From Cyanobacteriota bacterium (GTDB lineage: Bacteria > Cyanobacteriota > Cyanobacteriia > PCC-6307 > Cyanobiaceae): a stretch of 60,721 bases of DNA. The stretch lies in NCBI GenBank assembly GCA_026389265.1, contig JAPLIE010000067.1, forward strand, positions 1-60,721, written 5' to 3'. The notes beneath the pieces were generated by a model. That model was given only the letters and a program-made list of their open reading frames with translations, did no database searches and was not told the DNA's origin. The position numbers and the translations under genes are program-made. Of the stretch, positions 1 through 7,980 are shown one piece after another (position 1 is the stretch's first letter; each line of letters opens with the position of its first letter).

Positions 1-21
1 GACCGCCATCCCATTGCACGG

Positions 22-49
22 CAAAAAGCAGTGACAGCAGTGCTTTTTG
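22..49. terminator. Possible bidirectional terminator hairpin
   Basis: CAAAAAGCA (22-30) and TGCTTTTTG (41-49) are perfect inverse complements around a 10-nt loop, with an A run on one side and a T run on the other. This could end transcription in either direction. The stem has few G:C pairs, so it is only a candidate. It lies just outside the tRNA-Pro fragment, on the side that would be element DNA if that fragment is an attachment site. Confidence 0.35.
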
Positions 50-99
50 GCCCAGACTCCAGTCCTGGCAATCGATCCCTCAAACCCTAAAAAGAGAGT

Positions 100-152
100 T
101 TTGGGAGCACTAGGTCGCAGGTTCGAATCCTGTCGCCCCGATTGACTTTTCA
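100..152 (+). other. tRNA-Pro(UGG) 3' fragment, att-like core
   Basis: The sequence begins in a proline anticodon loop (TTTGGGA) and runs through the T arm (GGTTCGAATCC) to the acceptor 3' strand CGCCCCG plus A. It then continues 12 bp past the tRNA end. No matching 5' half (D arm, CGGGGCG acceptor strand, AGTGC anticodon stem) lies upstream, so it is not a working tRNA gene. Starting at the anticodon loop is the usual crossover zone for tRNA-targeting tyrosine recombinases. The same 53 bp occur inverted and without a mismatch at 7861-7913. Confidence 0.85.
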
Positions 153-340
153 GGGATTGGCCTAGGGAGATGGGAGAGATTTGGGGAGAGATTCCCTCTC
201 CCGTCCTCGCCCGGTGGTCTCTCCCGCCCGAAGTGGGAGAGGGTCTCTCCCCTTTACCCTCGGGTTGGAGTCCTCAACACAGCTCCATCGACTTACGGGC
301 TCCAGGATGGAGGTGCTGATCCTCCAAGGGCTCTGAGGCC

Positions 341-728
341 GTGTCCAGCCGTCTGATCGTCTCCGACAACCGTGACGACCCGGGGCAACCCGCTGGTGCT
401 CGGCGGTGAGGCCATCGATGCCGCAGCGCAGGACCCAATGGCGATCGGCAAGCTGATGGTCGACCAGGCCTGGGCGGAGGGAGGCGATCCCACCGGTGGA
501 GGCCTGTACTACGAGCGGAACAGCAACCAGCACCGACGGCTGCAGGCCTTTGAGACGGGCAGCGAGGACTTCATGACCGGTGGCTGGGTGCGGGTGCTCG
601 CCAGCGCCGAGCAGGTGCGCAAGGAGCGGGCCGGCATGGAGCAGGCCGCCAAGGCAGGCCTGGTGAAGATCCACGGCACCCACCGGGGCGTGCTGCTGGT
701 GGAGTTCCTCGACGTTCCCTGGGGCTGA
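341..728 (+). pseudogene. Frameshifted paralogue of the 9445-9831 gene
   Basis: Function unknown. From 372 (GTG) to the TGA at 726-728 the product is 118 aa and aligns almost end to end with the 128-aa protein at 9445, sharing for example GKLMVDQAWAEG, DPTGGGLYYERNS and VEFLDVPWG. The homologous reading begins earlier, at GTG 341 (SSRLIVSDNRDDPG), but a run of four Gs at 382-385, where the relative has three, throws that start out of frame. Either the gene is broken or translation now starts at 372 and lacks about ten residues. The short conserved pair in two related elements suggests an element function. No known domain was recognised. Confidence 0.7.
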
Positions 729-1132
729 GCAGACGCCGCAGGGCTCCGGTCGGCAGCAGCCGTCCTTCAGCGTGCCACGGCTGTGCCGTGGCGTGCATCG
801 GCCAGCCGCCGCCGCCCTCCGCTCCGGGGCCGGTGTTGGGGTGGCGGGCTCAGCCACTCTCCCGCGGCTGCGGTGGCCGGGCGGCTGGCAGCCGTCGGGG
901 TGCTGGTGTGAGGCCCAAGATTTCCTCGCGCGACTGCGCGGGTATCGATCGATTTGGAGCGAATCTCGCTGCATTGGCTATCAAGCTGCTTGGCCCGCCA
1001 GGGGTGGTTGCGGTTTGGGCAGATCGCCTGCCCCGCAGCGATTCCGCCGCCCCATAGTGTGTTTGTACTGCTAAAATAAAGACTGCGCCAAAGGCCACGA
1101 GCCCATCGCCTGCGGCAACGAAATCCCCGGAC
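729..1132 (+). repeat. Non-coding part of a diverged repeat shared with 9832-10260
   Basis: No gene is seen in this stretch. It matches 9832-10260 in patches: a stem CCACGGC/GCCGTGG just after the stop codon, the block CTCGCGCGACTGCGCGG (915-945), the promoter-like TTTGTACTGCTAAAATAA (about 1063-1079), and the block GCCCATCGCCTGCGGCAACG (about 1101-1120). The match fades after about 1132, where the truncated helicase begins on the opposite strand. Confidence 0.65.
1069..1077 (+). promoter_or_regulatory. Candidate extended -10 element
   Basis: TGCTAAAAT fits an extended -10 (TGN plus TAAAAT). It is conserved with its surroundings in the sister repeat at 10191-10199, where it points at the SLOG gene. 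Here the downstream gene is gone and it points into the helicase fragment. No convincing -35 is visible. Confidence 0.35.
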
Positions 1133-1195
1133 AACTTGCCCCGTTCGTTTGCTCTGTAGCCCATGAGCTTTTGGGCATAGGAGTAATCCTGGTTG

Positions 1196-2839
1196 TTGTG
1201 GACGGGTATAGGCCGTAGCTGCCGGCAAGTCAACCTTGAATTCAGCCAACTCAAGCCCAGCTTTCTGCAACTCCTGCTTCAGCTTGACCTCGGCCCAGAG
1301 CAGTTCCTGGTGACTTTCCTCCTCGGCTCCATGGCTTTGGTTGAGCAGCTGGGAAAAGGAATTCAGCTGGTCACGCAGCTGATTGAATTCACCTAGAGCT
1401 GCATCCCGCCGAGGAGGCTGGGGTCGAGGCAGCAGAAGTCTTTCTCCCAACTCGTCATAGACTTCTCGCTTATTGGTCTTATCAGAAGCAATCCTTAGGC
1501 AATAGGGTTTGAGCCCAGCCTCTGACAGACGGGTGTAGACCACATCGAGAGCAACCTTCTTTTCGGCCACAAAGAGCACCCTTTTGCCGGCGTAGAGGGC
1601 ATTGGCAATGATGTTTGTAATGGTCTGGCTTTTACCAGTACCAGGAGGCCCCTCTATCACCATAGAACGTCCACTCATCACATCGGCAATGCTTGCGAAT
1701 TGGCTCGCATCCGCTTGGGTTATCAAGATCGGAACCTTTTCGGCAATTGACGGTTGATCCACATGGACGTCCTCTGCCACAATCCCTGACTCACTACCTT
1801 GCTCATTATCCGACAGTTCAGCAGCCATTAATTTCTTAACTAGCGCTGATGACTGGACGATCTGGGGATCAAGATCCTCATAGAGACCTAGACCACTAAA
1901 ATTCAGTAGGGCAAGTTTCAGGTTGGGGCGTACTGCCCAGCCATCCACCTCGGCAACGGCTTCAGCGACCTGATCAAAGTAAGCCTTAAGGTTTCCACCG
2001 TCTTCAGTCAGGTTCGGTAGTGGGAAATCAATCAAAAAGTCACGCCGCAAGCGTTCCTTCAAGGTGACGTTGCCCACAGGAGCATCTTCTGTTCCCCGTA
2101 AGGAATAGCTCTTGGCTCCTCCACGGGTTGAGAATTTGATCAGCTCGACGGGTAACAGGATTAAAGGTGCATAGAACGTCTTGTTCTTCTCGGACCACTC
2201 CAAACAACCAAATGCTAGGTAGAGGATGTTGTTTCCTGTTTCTTCAATTGAACTGCGTGCGCTCTTCCGCATGCTCTCTGCCAAGCGGTCCAAGCGTTGT
2301 GCCAAAAGCAACACTTGCAACGTGCCATTTTTACTAGGAGGCTTCTTGTCTGAAAAGGATAAGTCGTAACTGGGGTTAATCCCTTGCGTTTCCGCCCATT
2401 TTGCTAGGTTTTTCGTTGCGCTGCTTTTGCCTCTCTGCTCGAACTCTTCTCTTACCTTTGAGCGCAACCGATCTTCCGCCTGGGCTAAGGCTGGACTAAA
2501 TTTCTTGTCATCTGAACTATCTGCATGAATCTGCTGATAGAGGGGATCCTGTTCTCGAGCCCGAACAAGAGCTGCTTTGAATTCTTCCCCTTCAAGCTTT
2601 TTCTCCTCCTCTTCGGGAGGATCGGGAAGCGGCTTGAGTTCGAGTGTGTAGCCGGAGCATAGGTTGTTAAGAATAGCCTGAGGGTCACTAGCAACAAAGC
2701 GCATCAGCCTTGCCGTTCTCTTGCTCGCGAGAGAAAGATTGAGAAGATTGTTCCTGGATGTCAGATCCAGAAGTTTGTTGCGAAACCCCTCAAGGGTGGG
2801 CAGAAGATAGCTGTTAACATCCTTTGATGCTCTCGCCAT
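1196..2839 (-). pseudogene. 3'-truncated DUF4011-type superfamily I helicase
   Basis: From ATG 2839 the protein opens with the DUF4011 signature (FRNKLLDLTSRNNLLNLSL, residues about 18-36) and later has a Walker A GPPGTGKS at about residues 397-404 followed by an ITNIIANAL helix. This is the N-terminal half of the long DUF4011 helicases found in bacterial defence islands. Those proteins normally run well past 1,000 residues with helicase motifs II-VI and often a nuclease. Here recognisable sequence stops near 1196 after about 548 residues. The frame then runs into the repeat described at 729-1132 and ends at 767 in unrelated, low-complexity sequence. The ORF upstream of 2839 (to 2890) looks non-coding. 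The coding stretch is AT-richer than its surroundings, consistent with transfer. Confidence 0.8.
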
Positions 2840-3407
2840 CTGCCGCTGCTCCCCGCCCTTTGGGTTGACTGTACTTTGAGCATAGCACATTCATTAGATT
2901 AATTGCCTTATTCGCGGGGGGCGCTATTGCATGTTCTTTCGTTGCTTGCTATTGAGATAGATCCTGTGCACGAAGGAAGGCTTGCTTTACCGGTAGGTAT
3001 TTTTGATTGGTAGCCAGGCAGTTTGAGCGATTGAGAGGTGTCAGCGACCTCTGGTCTTCGGCTCAATGTTGGCGTATCGTTCGCCTTTTGAGAGCGTCGT
3101 CAGCCCCCAGGATCCTGTCTCCCACGGTTGCGACAGGCCCCTGCTGACCAAGCCCTCGAATAGCCGCCCGACATGTTCGCAACAGGAATGACGAGGAGGT
3201 CCACCAGGCAGGTGGGCGCAAGATCGTTGCCTCTGTCTGTTGGTAGCCGTTCAGGACGCCGCCGCCGGCCCTTCCCATGTTGCGGCACTCGCGCAAGGGT
3301 TCCACGAGCTGGCCACCACAGGGGTTCGGTAGCCGGGTGGACCTGATTGCAAATGATCCTGGCCAGCCCTTGCGCGGCGCCGCCTCTGGGTCGGGTCCTC
3401 CGCCGTT
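2840..3407. other. No gene recognised
   Basis: The first 200 bp are AT-rich and form the upstream region of the helicase fragment. The rest is GC-rich with open frames in several phases, including a long minus-strand frame at 3063-3779, but nothing in their composition or sequence stands out as a protein. Confidence 0.5.
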
Positions 3408-3728
3408 ATGGCCATGGCCCAAGTCCAGGTTCTCCACGATGTGCTCCAGAGCGGGATCCGCTGGCGCGTCACCCTCCATGCCTGCCCCGATCAGGGCTCC
3501 CTGGTGCGCTTTGAGAAAAGCGGCAAGGGCGGGCGGCTGTTGCATCAGGAATCTGCCCAGTGGAATCGGCTGGCTGGTGGCTTCCTGCTTCCCCGCGAGC
3601 GGGTAGCGGGCGGGATGGTGCCGAAATACTTGGTGGAGCGCATCGAGGCCATCCTGCGCGGATCGTCCCTGCCGGCCAGGCGCTCTGAGCGGGAGCAGGT
3701 GCGGGGGAGGTTGGTGCGGGCCCGGTAG
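3408..3728 (+). CDS. Small unknown protein, 106 aa
   Basis: ATG 3408 (a second ATG follows two codons later) opens a soluble, basic protein with a plausible middle (WRVTLHACPDQGSLVRFEKS) and an Arg-rich tail. I do not recognise a domain. It lies between the helicase fragment and the hairpin-led 65-aa gene, on the same strand as the latter, in the remnant element. It is preferred to the longer minus-strand frame at 3063-3779, whose product is Pro/Arg/Gly-rich in the way antisense frames of GC-rich genes are. No clear ribosome-binding site. Confidence 0.4.
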   Translation: MAMAQVQVLHDVLQSGIRWRVTLHACPDQGSLVRFEKSGKGGRLLHQESAQWNRLAGGFLLPRERVAGGMVPKYLVERIEAILRGSSLPARRSEREQVRGRLVRAR

Positions 3729-3820
3729 TGGTTTGCCGAGGGGGGCACGCCGTCCCCCTCTTGCTCTCGACCTTGCCACCGGCCCCTCGTGGACAGGCTC
3801 CGCCCAGGCCTCTCCATGGT

Positions 3821-3879
3821 GCGGGGCGGCCTCAAGGATCGGGCCAGGCCCGCTGCGCGGGTCCTTGACCCCGCCCCGC
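3821..3879 (+). other. Structured leader hairpin A
   Basis: Arms at 3821-3838 (GCGGGGCGGCCTCAAGGA) and 3862-3879 pair over 18 positions with two adjoining mismatches in the middle. The inner loop can fold further (GGGCC with GGCCC). The ATG of the 65-aa gene is 31 nt after the hairpin. The relative at 24407 has the same arms and the same two mismatches, with a C:G pair replaced by T:A, which is a compensatory change. Confidence 0.7.
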
Positions 3880-3910
3880 CCTGCTTTCGGGTCCTGCGCT
3901 GCGCCCCTTC

Positions 3911-4108
3911 ATGGCCCATTCGCACCAGTCCCGCCGCTCCTATCTCCAGTCGCTTGGCTCTCAGGTCCTGGTCGATCTGAGCGATTGCTGCTGCTTCCGC
4001 TCCCTGCCTCGGCTGGGGGAGGTGGTGGATCAGATCCTCTTTGAGCGGCAGCTGGTTCAGCCGCCGCTGCCGCTGGATCCCGAGGTCTTGGAGATGCTGC
4101 CCTATTGA
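3911..4108 (+). CDS. Small protein, 65 aa, paralogue of the 24493 gene
   Basis: The product aligns with the 65-aa protein at 24493 over its whole length. The strongest match is the C-terminal half (RLGEVVDQILFERQ against RLAELADQILTERQ, then LDPEVLEMLPY against LDPKILALLPY). Both end in LPY and both follow the same kind of leader hairpin. No domain is recognised; the second half should form an amphipathic helix. Conservation of length, ending and leader in two diverged elements argues that it is a real gene. Start: ATG 3911, matched by the relative. Confidence 0.7.
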   Translation: MAHSHQSRRSYLQSLGSQVLVDLSDCCCFRSLPRLGEVVDQILFERQLVQPPLPLDPEVLEMLPY

Positions 4109-4487
4109 GGGTGGCGGGGGCTGCGGCCCCTAACCACACAAGGACTCATGGCGGCTACTGAGCTCCAGCAGCTTCGGTGCGGAGCAGACGCCACCCGCCG
4201 CCGCGAAACTGGCGAAGGCTGCAAGGGCCCTTACTAATTCCCCGGAGGCCGCCGCGTCCTCGTCGTTGCCCACCAAGCGATGCCGATGGTCTGGCCACCT
4301 TGCCGATCGCAGCTCCCGGGCTGTCTGCCTGGCCTCTTGGGGGTGGGGGGTGGCGATGCTGAAGCAGAGCGGCATGGATCCCGAGAAAATATCCAACTTG
4401 GTCGAGGCCGGATGAGAATCGTACCGCTTCAATCTGCACTGCCTCTAATGACATTGACTAAACACCACCCGCATGGGCTTGATTCAC
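4109..4487. other. No gene recognised
   Basis: Overlapping open frames run on both strands, but none has a start or a sequence I would defend. The stretch separates the remnant small gene from the AT-richer GIY-YIG gene. Confidence 0.5.
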
Positions 4488-5915
4488 TTAACGAGCTAAG
4501 TCTCTCGTTTTTTGAAGAATTGGATTGCCTGGTGAAACAAAATTTTCACGGGGGACGAAAGAGGGGATGATTATTTTCATACTTTGAGGAGTCTCGATCA
4601 CAGTCGCGTTATCTTTTGTTTTAAATGAGGCATTGATCCGATCGCCGGAGGGTGATATTGGATGAATCTCGACCGATCCGCTAGACAAAAAGATATAAGT
4701 ACTCCTGTCGCCATCGGCCCATGTCACGTCATACGTGGTTATGCCATTAGGGTTTTCTTTTGATGCAAGTATGCAATCCATCGAAACAGCTTTTGCATCA
4801 GATGCTTCCTCCAGCACGCAGCTTCTCGTTTCCGGAGGGCTCGGCTTTGAAGGTGGTAGGCCCTTCAGTTGATTGTCTAATGCCTGAGGCTTATCACTGC
4901 CCGAAACCGGATCCTGGATGGAAGGCTCTGCTGGTAGATCGAGTTCTAACTTCCTGCTCTTGGGTGGTTCATTTTTCGCGGCCTCAAGCGTAAACTCAGT
5001 TTTTGTCTTGCTTGAAAGAAAAGAGGTTAGCTTGGATGCATCATTAACATCTGCAATCCTGGCGACCTGAAGTTTGCCACTCGAATTGATAAATGCATCA
5101 GAGCAGAAGTCACGAGTTACGATTGTCCTTAGATCTTCCGTGCCTGGGCCTACTACTAACCACGTACCATTGGTATCGCTACATGTTGCTTTGGGCTCGG
5201 CAACTTCTTTTTTGGGTTCAACAGCAGGCTTTGCCACTTGTGGCGACAAAGTAGGCTCACTATAATTATCCGGAGTCGGCGAGTAACCGACATCTGCATT
5301 GGGCTGTTTGGTATTGGCCGAGACTAAAGCCAAAAGTGCCACCCCTAGTGCTAAGGCTACAAGGCATCCCTTACCACTGCTCGGGGTATAAGTGGGATCA
5401 CGATCAGCCCATTCGATTTGGGTTTGATCATCTTGTTTTGGCCAATAGCCTGGCTCCTTCCTTGCCTCTTCGGTCTTAGTTCTGACAACCGTCTGTATGC
5501 TCGATTCGAGCTGAGCCTCGATTTGCTGTCTTACGGCCAATGCGCTTTTTTGCTCTGTGTACCAATTTCCATTACTGCTTTTGCGTCTTCGATAATAATG
5601 GCCATCCTGTGCCTGCCTCCAGTTGCCGATGATAAAATTTGATCTAGATGATGTGGTCTGCTTGGCCAGCCACTCCATCTTGGGAATGGCTTCTGATGAA
5701 GTAATGCGAAACCATTCAGACTGAGGCATTCGCTTGTGCGCAAACATTGCATGTAGAGCTCGCTCCCATTTTGCAGCATTCTTGCAAGAAACGACACTGA
5801 TCTGTGTGGTTACTGAGCCAACCTTTAACTCCTTCTTTCGGCGCTCCCAGTTGGTTGTCATGCCAATCTTATGAAGGCCTGACCCCTTGTCCTGTATCAA
5901 GTAGACACACTCCAT
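4488..5915 (-). CDS. GIY-YIG (T5orf172/MUG113-type) domain membrane protein
   Basis: 475 aa from ATG 5915. Residues 1-85 look like the T5orf172/MUG113 branch of the GIY-YIG nuclease fold: VYLIQDKG, then HKIGMTTNWERRKKEL, then ALHAMFAHKR and EWF. After a charged stretch comes one clear membrane segment (about 184-201, CLVALALGVALLALVSAN), then a long Pro/Lys-rich linker and a C-terminal half of about 260 residues with several Cys that I do not recognise. The layout suggests a cytoplasmic GIY-YIG domain anchored to the membrane, with the tail on the far side. Substrate unknown. Codon use is clearly AT-richer than neighbouring genes and no operon partner is present, which suggests separate acquisition. 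The family also contains non-nuclease members, so catalysis is not assured. Confidence 0.75.
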   Translation of the reverse strand: MECVYLIQDKGSGLHKIGMTTNWERRKKELKVGSVTTQISVVSCKNAAKWERALHAMFAHKRMPQSEWFRITSSEAIPKMEWLAKQTTSSRSNFIIGNWRQAQDGHYYRRRKSSNGNWYTEQKSALAVRQQIEAQLESSIQTVVRTKTEEARKEPGYWPKQDDQTQIEWADRDPTYTPSSGKGCLVALALGVALLALVSANTKQPNADVGYSPTPDNYSEPTLSPQVAKPAVEPKKEVAEPKATCSDTNGTWLVVGPGTEDLRTIVTRDFCSDAFINSSGKLQVARIADVNDASKLTSFLSSKTKTEFTLEAAKNEPPKSRKLELDLPAEPSIQDPVSGSDKPQALDNQLKGLPPSKPSPPETRSCVLEEASDAKAVSMDCILASKENPNGITTYDVTWADGDRSTYIFLSSGSVEIHPISPSGDRINASFKTKDNATVIETPQSMKIIIPSFVPRENFVSPGNPILQKTRDLAR

Positions 5916-6133
5916 TGATGATTCCTTTTGATTCAGTCCGAAAACGATATCGGCATTCTACTATTTTACTACAGGCTTTGGTTTCCAATCTGCGCAGTGC
6001 TTTAGGTTAGGTAGTCCAAGTCTGCCCATTGGCCTGGGGCGATCCCCGATGCAATGGGTGTCAGAGTCTTCCTGGCACACCCCGCCTGCCAACGATCAAC
6101 TCTCCTTCTCACATACCCACATCAACTACCTGG

Positions 6134-6379
6134 TTAATGACGCGTTCTTCGCACCACCTGGAACAGTTCCTCCAGCACATCCTTCACGTCATTGGCCTCT
6201 TCGGGGAAGCTTGACAAGCGCAGAGCCCTGGCGGTCATCTCGGTTTCGATCTCTGCCAGGCATTGGCGCAGGTGCGTGAAGGCCTCTGCCACAACGATCT
6301 TGGTCTGCAGTGCCATCTGGGTTGACTCCAACTGCAACCAGCATTCCCATAGGCGGAGAACGCTCGCCTCAAACCCCAC
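6134..6379 (-). CDS. Small helical protein, 81 aa, coupled to the fibre gene
   Basis: From GTG 6379 the product is almost wholly helical (for example LQLESTQMALQTKIVVAEAF, then an acidic helix and EELFQVVRRTRH). The start overlaps the last codons of the upstream fibre-like gene (stop at 6369), as in translational coupling. The frame upstream of 6379 is low complexity, so the later start is preferred. A coiled-coil or chaperone-like role beside a fibre gene is possible but is a guess. No counterpart follows the paralogous fibre gene at 15878. Confidence 0.5.
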   Translation of the reverse strand: MGFEASVLRLWECWLQLESTQMALQTKIVVAEAFTHLRQCLAEIETEMTARALRLSSFPEEANDVKDVLEELFQVVRRTRH

Positions 6380-7484
6380 GTGGCCAGAGCAGTCCCTTGG
6401 TGGGCCTGGCGGGGGTGCCGCTGCCATCTCCCCCGTCTCCACCACCGCTGGAGCTGTTGAGCAACGGCCCCTGCTGTGGGTGCTGTTTGGTACAGGCGGC
6501 ACTCATCGGCGGGAAGTGGCGGATGAAGTCCGCCGTGCCGGTGATCAATTGGCAGCTCACTGGCGGGAGGCCGCTGATGAAGTGGAGCTCATTGCAATCC
6601 CGCCAGTGGCTCAGGGCCAGGGGTGAGCTCCAGGGGCTGACCTGGCTGTGGCTGGTGCCGCTGGGCAACCAGAGCCAGATGTCGTGGGCGAGGGAGCGCT
6701 GGCCCAGCTGCAGCATCACCCCATCGGAGCGGGTGACCTTGCCGAAATGGGTGCTGGCGCCGCGGATCGTGGTGGCGCCGATGAACAACGGCGCCGGCAG
6801 CTGGATCAGCGGCGGCGGGGTATCGAGCAGCCCCTGGAGATCGAGCACCAGGTCGTAGTGACCGATGGCGATGCCGCTGCGCAGCTGGTGGCCGTTGCTG
6901 TGGAGGCTGGCGCTGAGGGAGGGGGGAAGGCTGCCAAAGCGATTGCCGCTGTAGCCATGCAGCGCCACTGTCTCGTAGGGCTGCCGGCTGGTGCGGGGGA
7001 AGATGGCCAGTGAGCACCAACCCGGGGTGCCAGGGCTCTTGTAGAGGGCATGGCAGCAGTCGCGGTGGAGCTCGTCGTTGCCGCCGGGGGTCTTGCGGGC
7101 CCAGCAGATATACTCTCGGCCGGGTGTGGTGTCCTGGGCGATCAGCAGGATCGCGCCGATCGAGGTGGCGCCAGCGATCGTGCTGTCGATGTAGGCAAGC
7201 CCGGCGCTGTTGGCCACGGAGTTGCTGTAGGCGCCGTAGCCGCCGTTGCTGGTGTTGTTGGAGAAGGTGCTGGCCTTGGCGGAGCCGAACTGCCCAGAGC
7301 TGTAGGTCTGCGTATCGCCCTGGAGGGTGACACCGCTGGCGGTGGGACTCTCGACGTGAAACCAGAGGTGGGCGGGCTCGATCGGGTGGCCGAGCTGCCA
7401 GGTGTAACCCCAGCGGGTGGCGGTAGGATCGGCGTGGGAGCGGATGACGGAGAGGGGGGTATCGGCAGGGGGTTCTTTGCTCAC
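6369..7484 (-). pseudogene. Fibre-like protein, 5'-truncated copy of the 15878-17074 gene
   Basis: 371 aa. It shares with the 398-aa protein at 15878 the stretch PLSVIRSHAD...GYTWQLGHP (against PLSLIKDHSA...GYVWRLGHP), the core SNGGYG, TTPGRE, and a Gly-rich tail ending GLLWPRGV. The relative has about 55 more residues before this homology. Here the reading frame begins at a GTG inside a perfect 17-bp palindrome (7469-7504), so the original N terminus was probably lost when that sequence arrived. Likely role in the parent element: particle surface or tail-fibre-like protein. Whether the shortened frame is expressed is unknown. Confidence 0.65.
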
Positions 7485-7504
7485 TCAAGTGAGCAAAGAA
7501 CCCC
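7469..7504. repeat. Perfect palindrome, 17-bp arms, 2-nt centre
   Basis: GGGGTTCTTTGCTCACT (7469-7485) is followed by CA and then its exact inverse complement (7488-7504). There is no T run after either arm, so it is not a standard terminator. The half-site GTGAGCAAA echoes nearby tGAGCAAA and TTTGCTCAC words (7807-7840). It sits exactly where homology of the fibre-like gene ends, so it may mark a rearrangement or transposition joint. Confidence 0.85.
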
Positions 7505-7860
7505 TGGGTTTCCGATCTGCGCTCTGCTTTGGGTGGCGTCGCGACTGAAGGCTCTGCCTGCTCGGCCTCGATCTCTAGGCCCGTGGGATTTGCCCTCATA
7601 CCGGCCCACCGGTCGGAGGCGCTCCCCAACCAGCCGGGACGGCTGTTGCCATGCCCGACGCCCCAGAATCCCTCTGTGGGACTGGCGCCTGGGCCAATCG
7701 CTTGCTGCTAGCCCACTGCCTGGCAGCCTCTCAAGGAGACCAAGCAGAGGGCTGGGCCTGAGCCAGGGCTGCTCATGGACGCGTCCCCATGGTCCAGGAG
7801 GTCGGCGAGCAAACCGGTGATTTGCTCACCTATTTGCTCACATGCCCCTCGGCCAATCGG
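7505..7860. other. No gene recognised
   Basis: There are short open frames only. Towards the end are repeated words of the TTTGCTCAC kind (7822-7840), related to the palindrome half-site. The region ends at the inverted tRNA-Pro fragment. Confidence 0.5.
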
Positions 7861-7913
7861 TGAAAAGTCAATCGGGGCGACAGGATTCGAACCTGCGACC
7901 TAGTGCTCCCAAA
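7861..7913 (-). other. tRNA-Pro(UGG) 3' fragment, inverted att-like core
   Basis: Read on the minus strand this is identical to 100-152: anticodon loop, T arm, acceptor 3' strand and 12 bp beyond. No 5' half of the tRNA lies at 7914 and above. The integrase reading frame opens 38 bp away (likely ATG 68 bp away), which is the normal layout for an element whose att site abuts its recombinase. The 3' flank of the tRNA faces left, towards the remnant. Confidence 0.85.
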
Positions 7914-7980
7914 CCAATAGACAAATCCTGATCACCACTGGCGAGACCCGTTGCAGCAAGGGACTTTGTCAGAGGCTGTC

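Larger units (their letters stand above)
100..7860. mobile_element. Decayed remnant of an element related to the one at 7861 onward
   Basis: This stretch holds diverged copies of things found again to the right: the 53-bp tRNA-Pro fragment (100-152 versus 7861-7913), a small gene plus about 400 bp of its downstream DNA (341-1132 versus 9441-10260), a 65-aa gene with its leader hairpin (3821-4108 versus 24407-24690), and a fibre-like gene (6369-7484 versus 15878-17074). The copies differ by many substitutions, so this is an older or separate relative and not a recent duplication. No integrase or capsid gene remains. It also holds unrelated material: a helicase fragment and a GIY-YIG gene. Borders are inferred from the two att-like fragments. 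Confidence 0.45.

Noticed and set aside
100-152. Functional tRNA-Pro gene
   Set aside because: Only the 3' portion from the anticodon loop is present; there is no D arm or 5' acceptor strand upstream.
3063-3779. 238-aa minus-strand open frame
   Set aside because: Low-complexity, Arg/Pro/Gly-rich; the plus-strand 106-aa frame is more protein-like.
6589-7629. 346-aa minus-strand open frame overlapping the fibre-like gene
   Set aside because: Arg/Gln/Pro-rich product; the other frame (6369-7484) has a clear paralogue at 15878.
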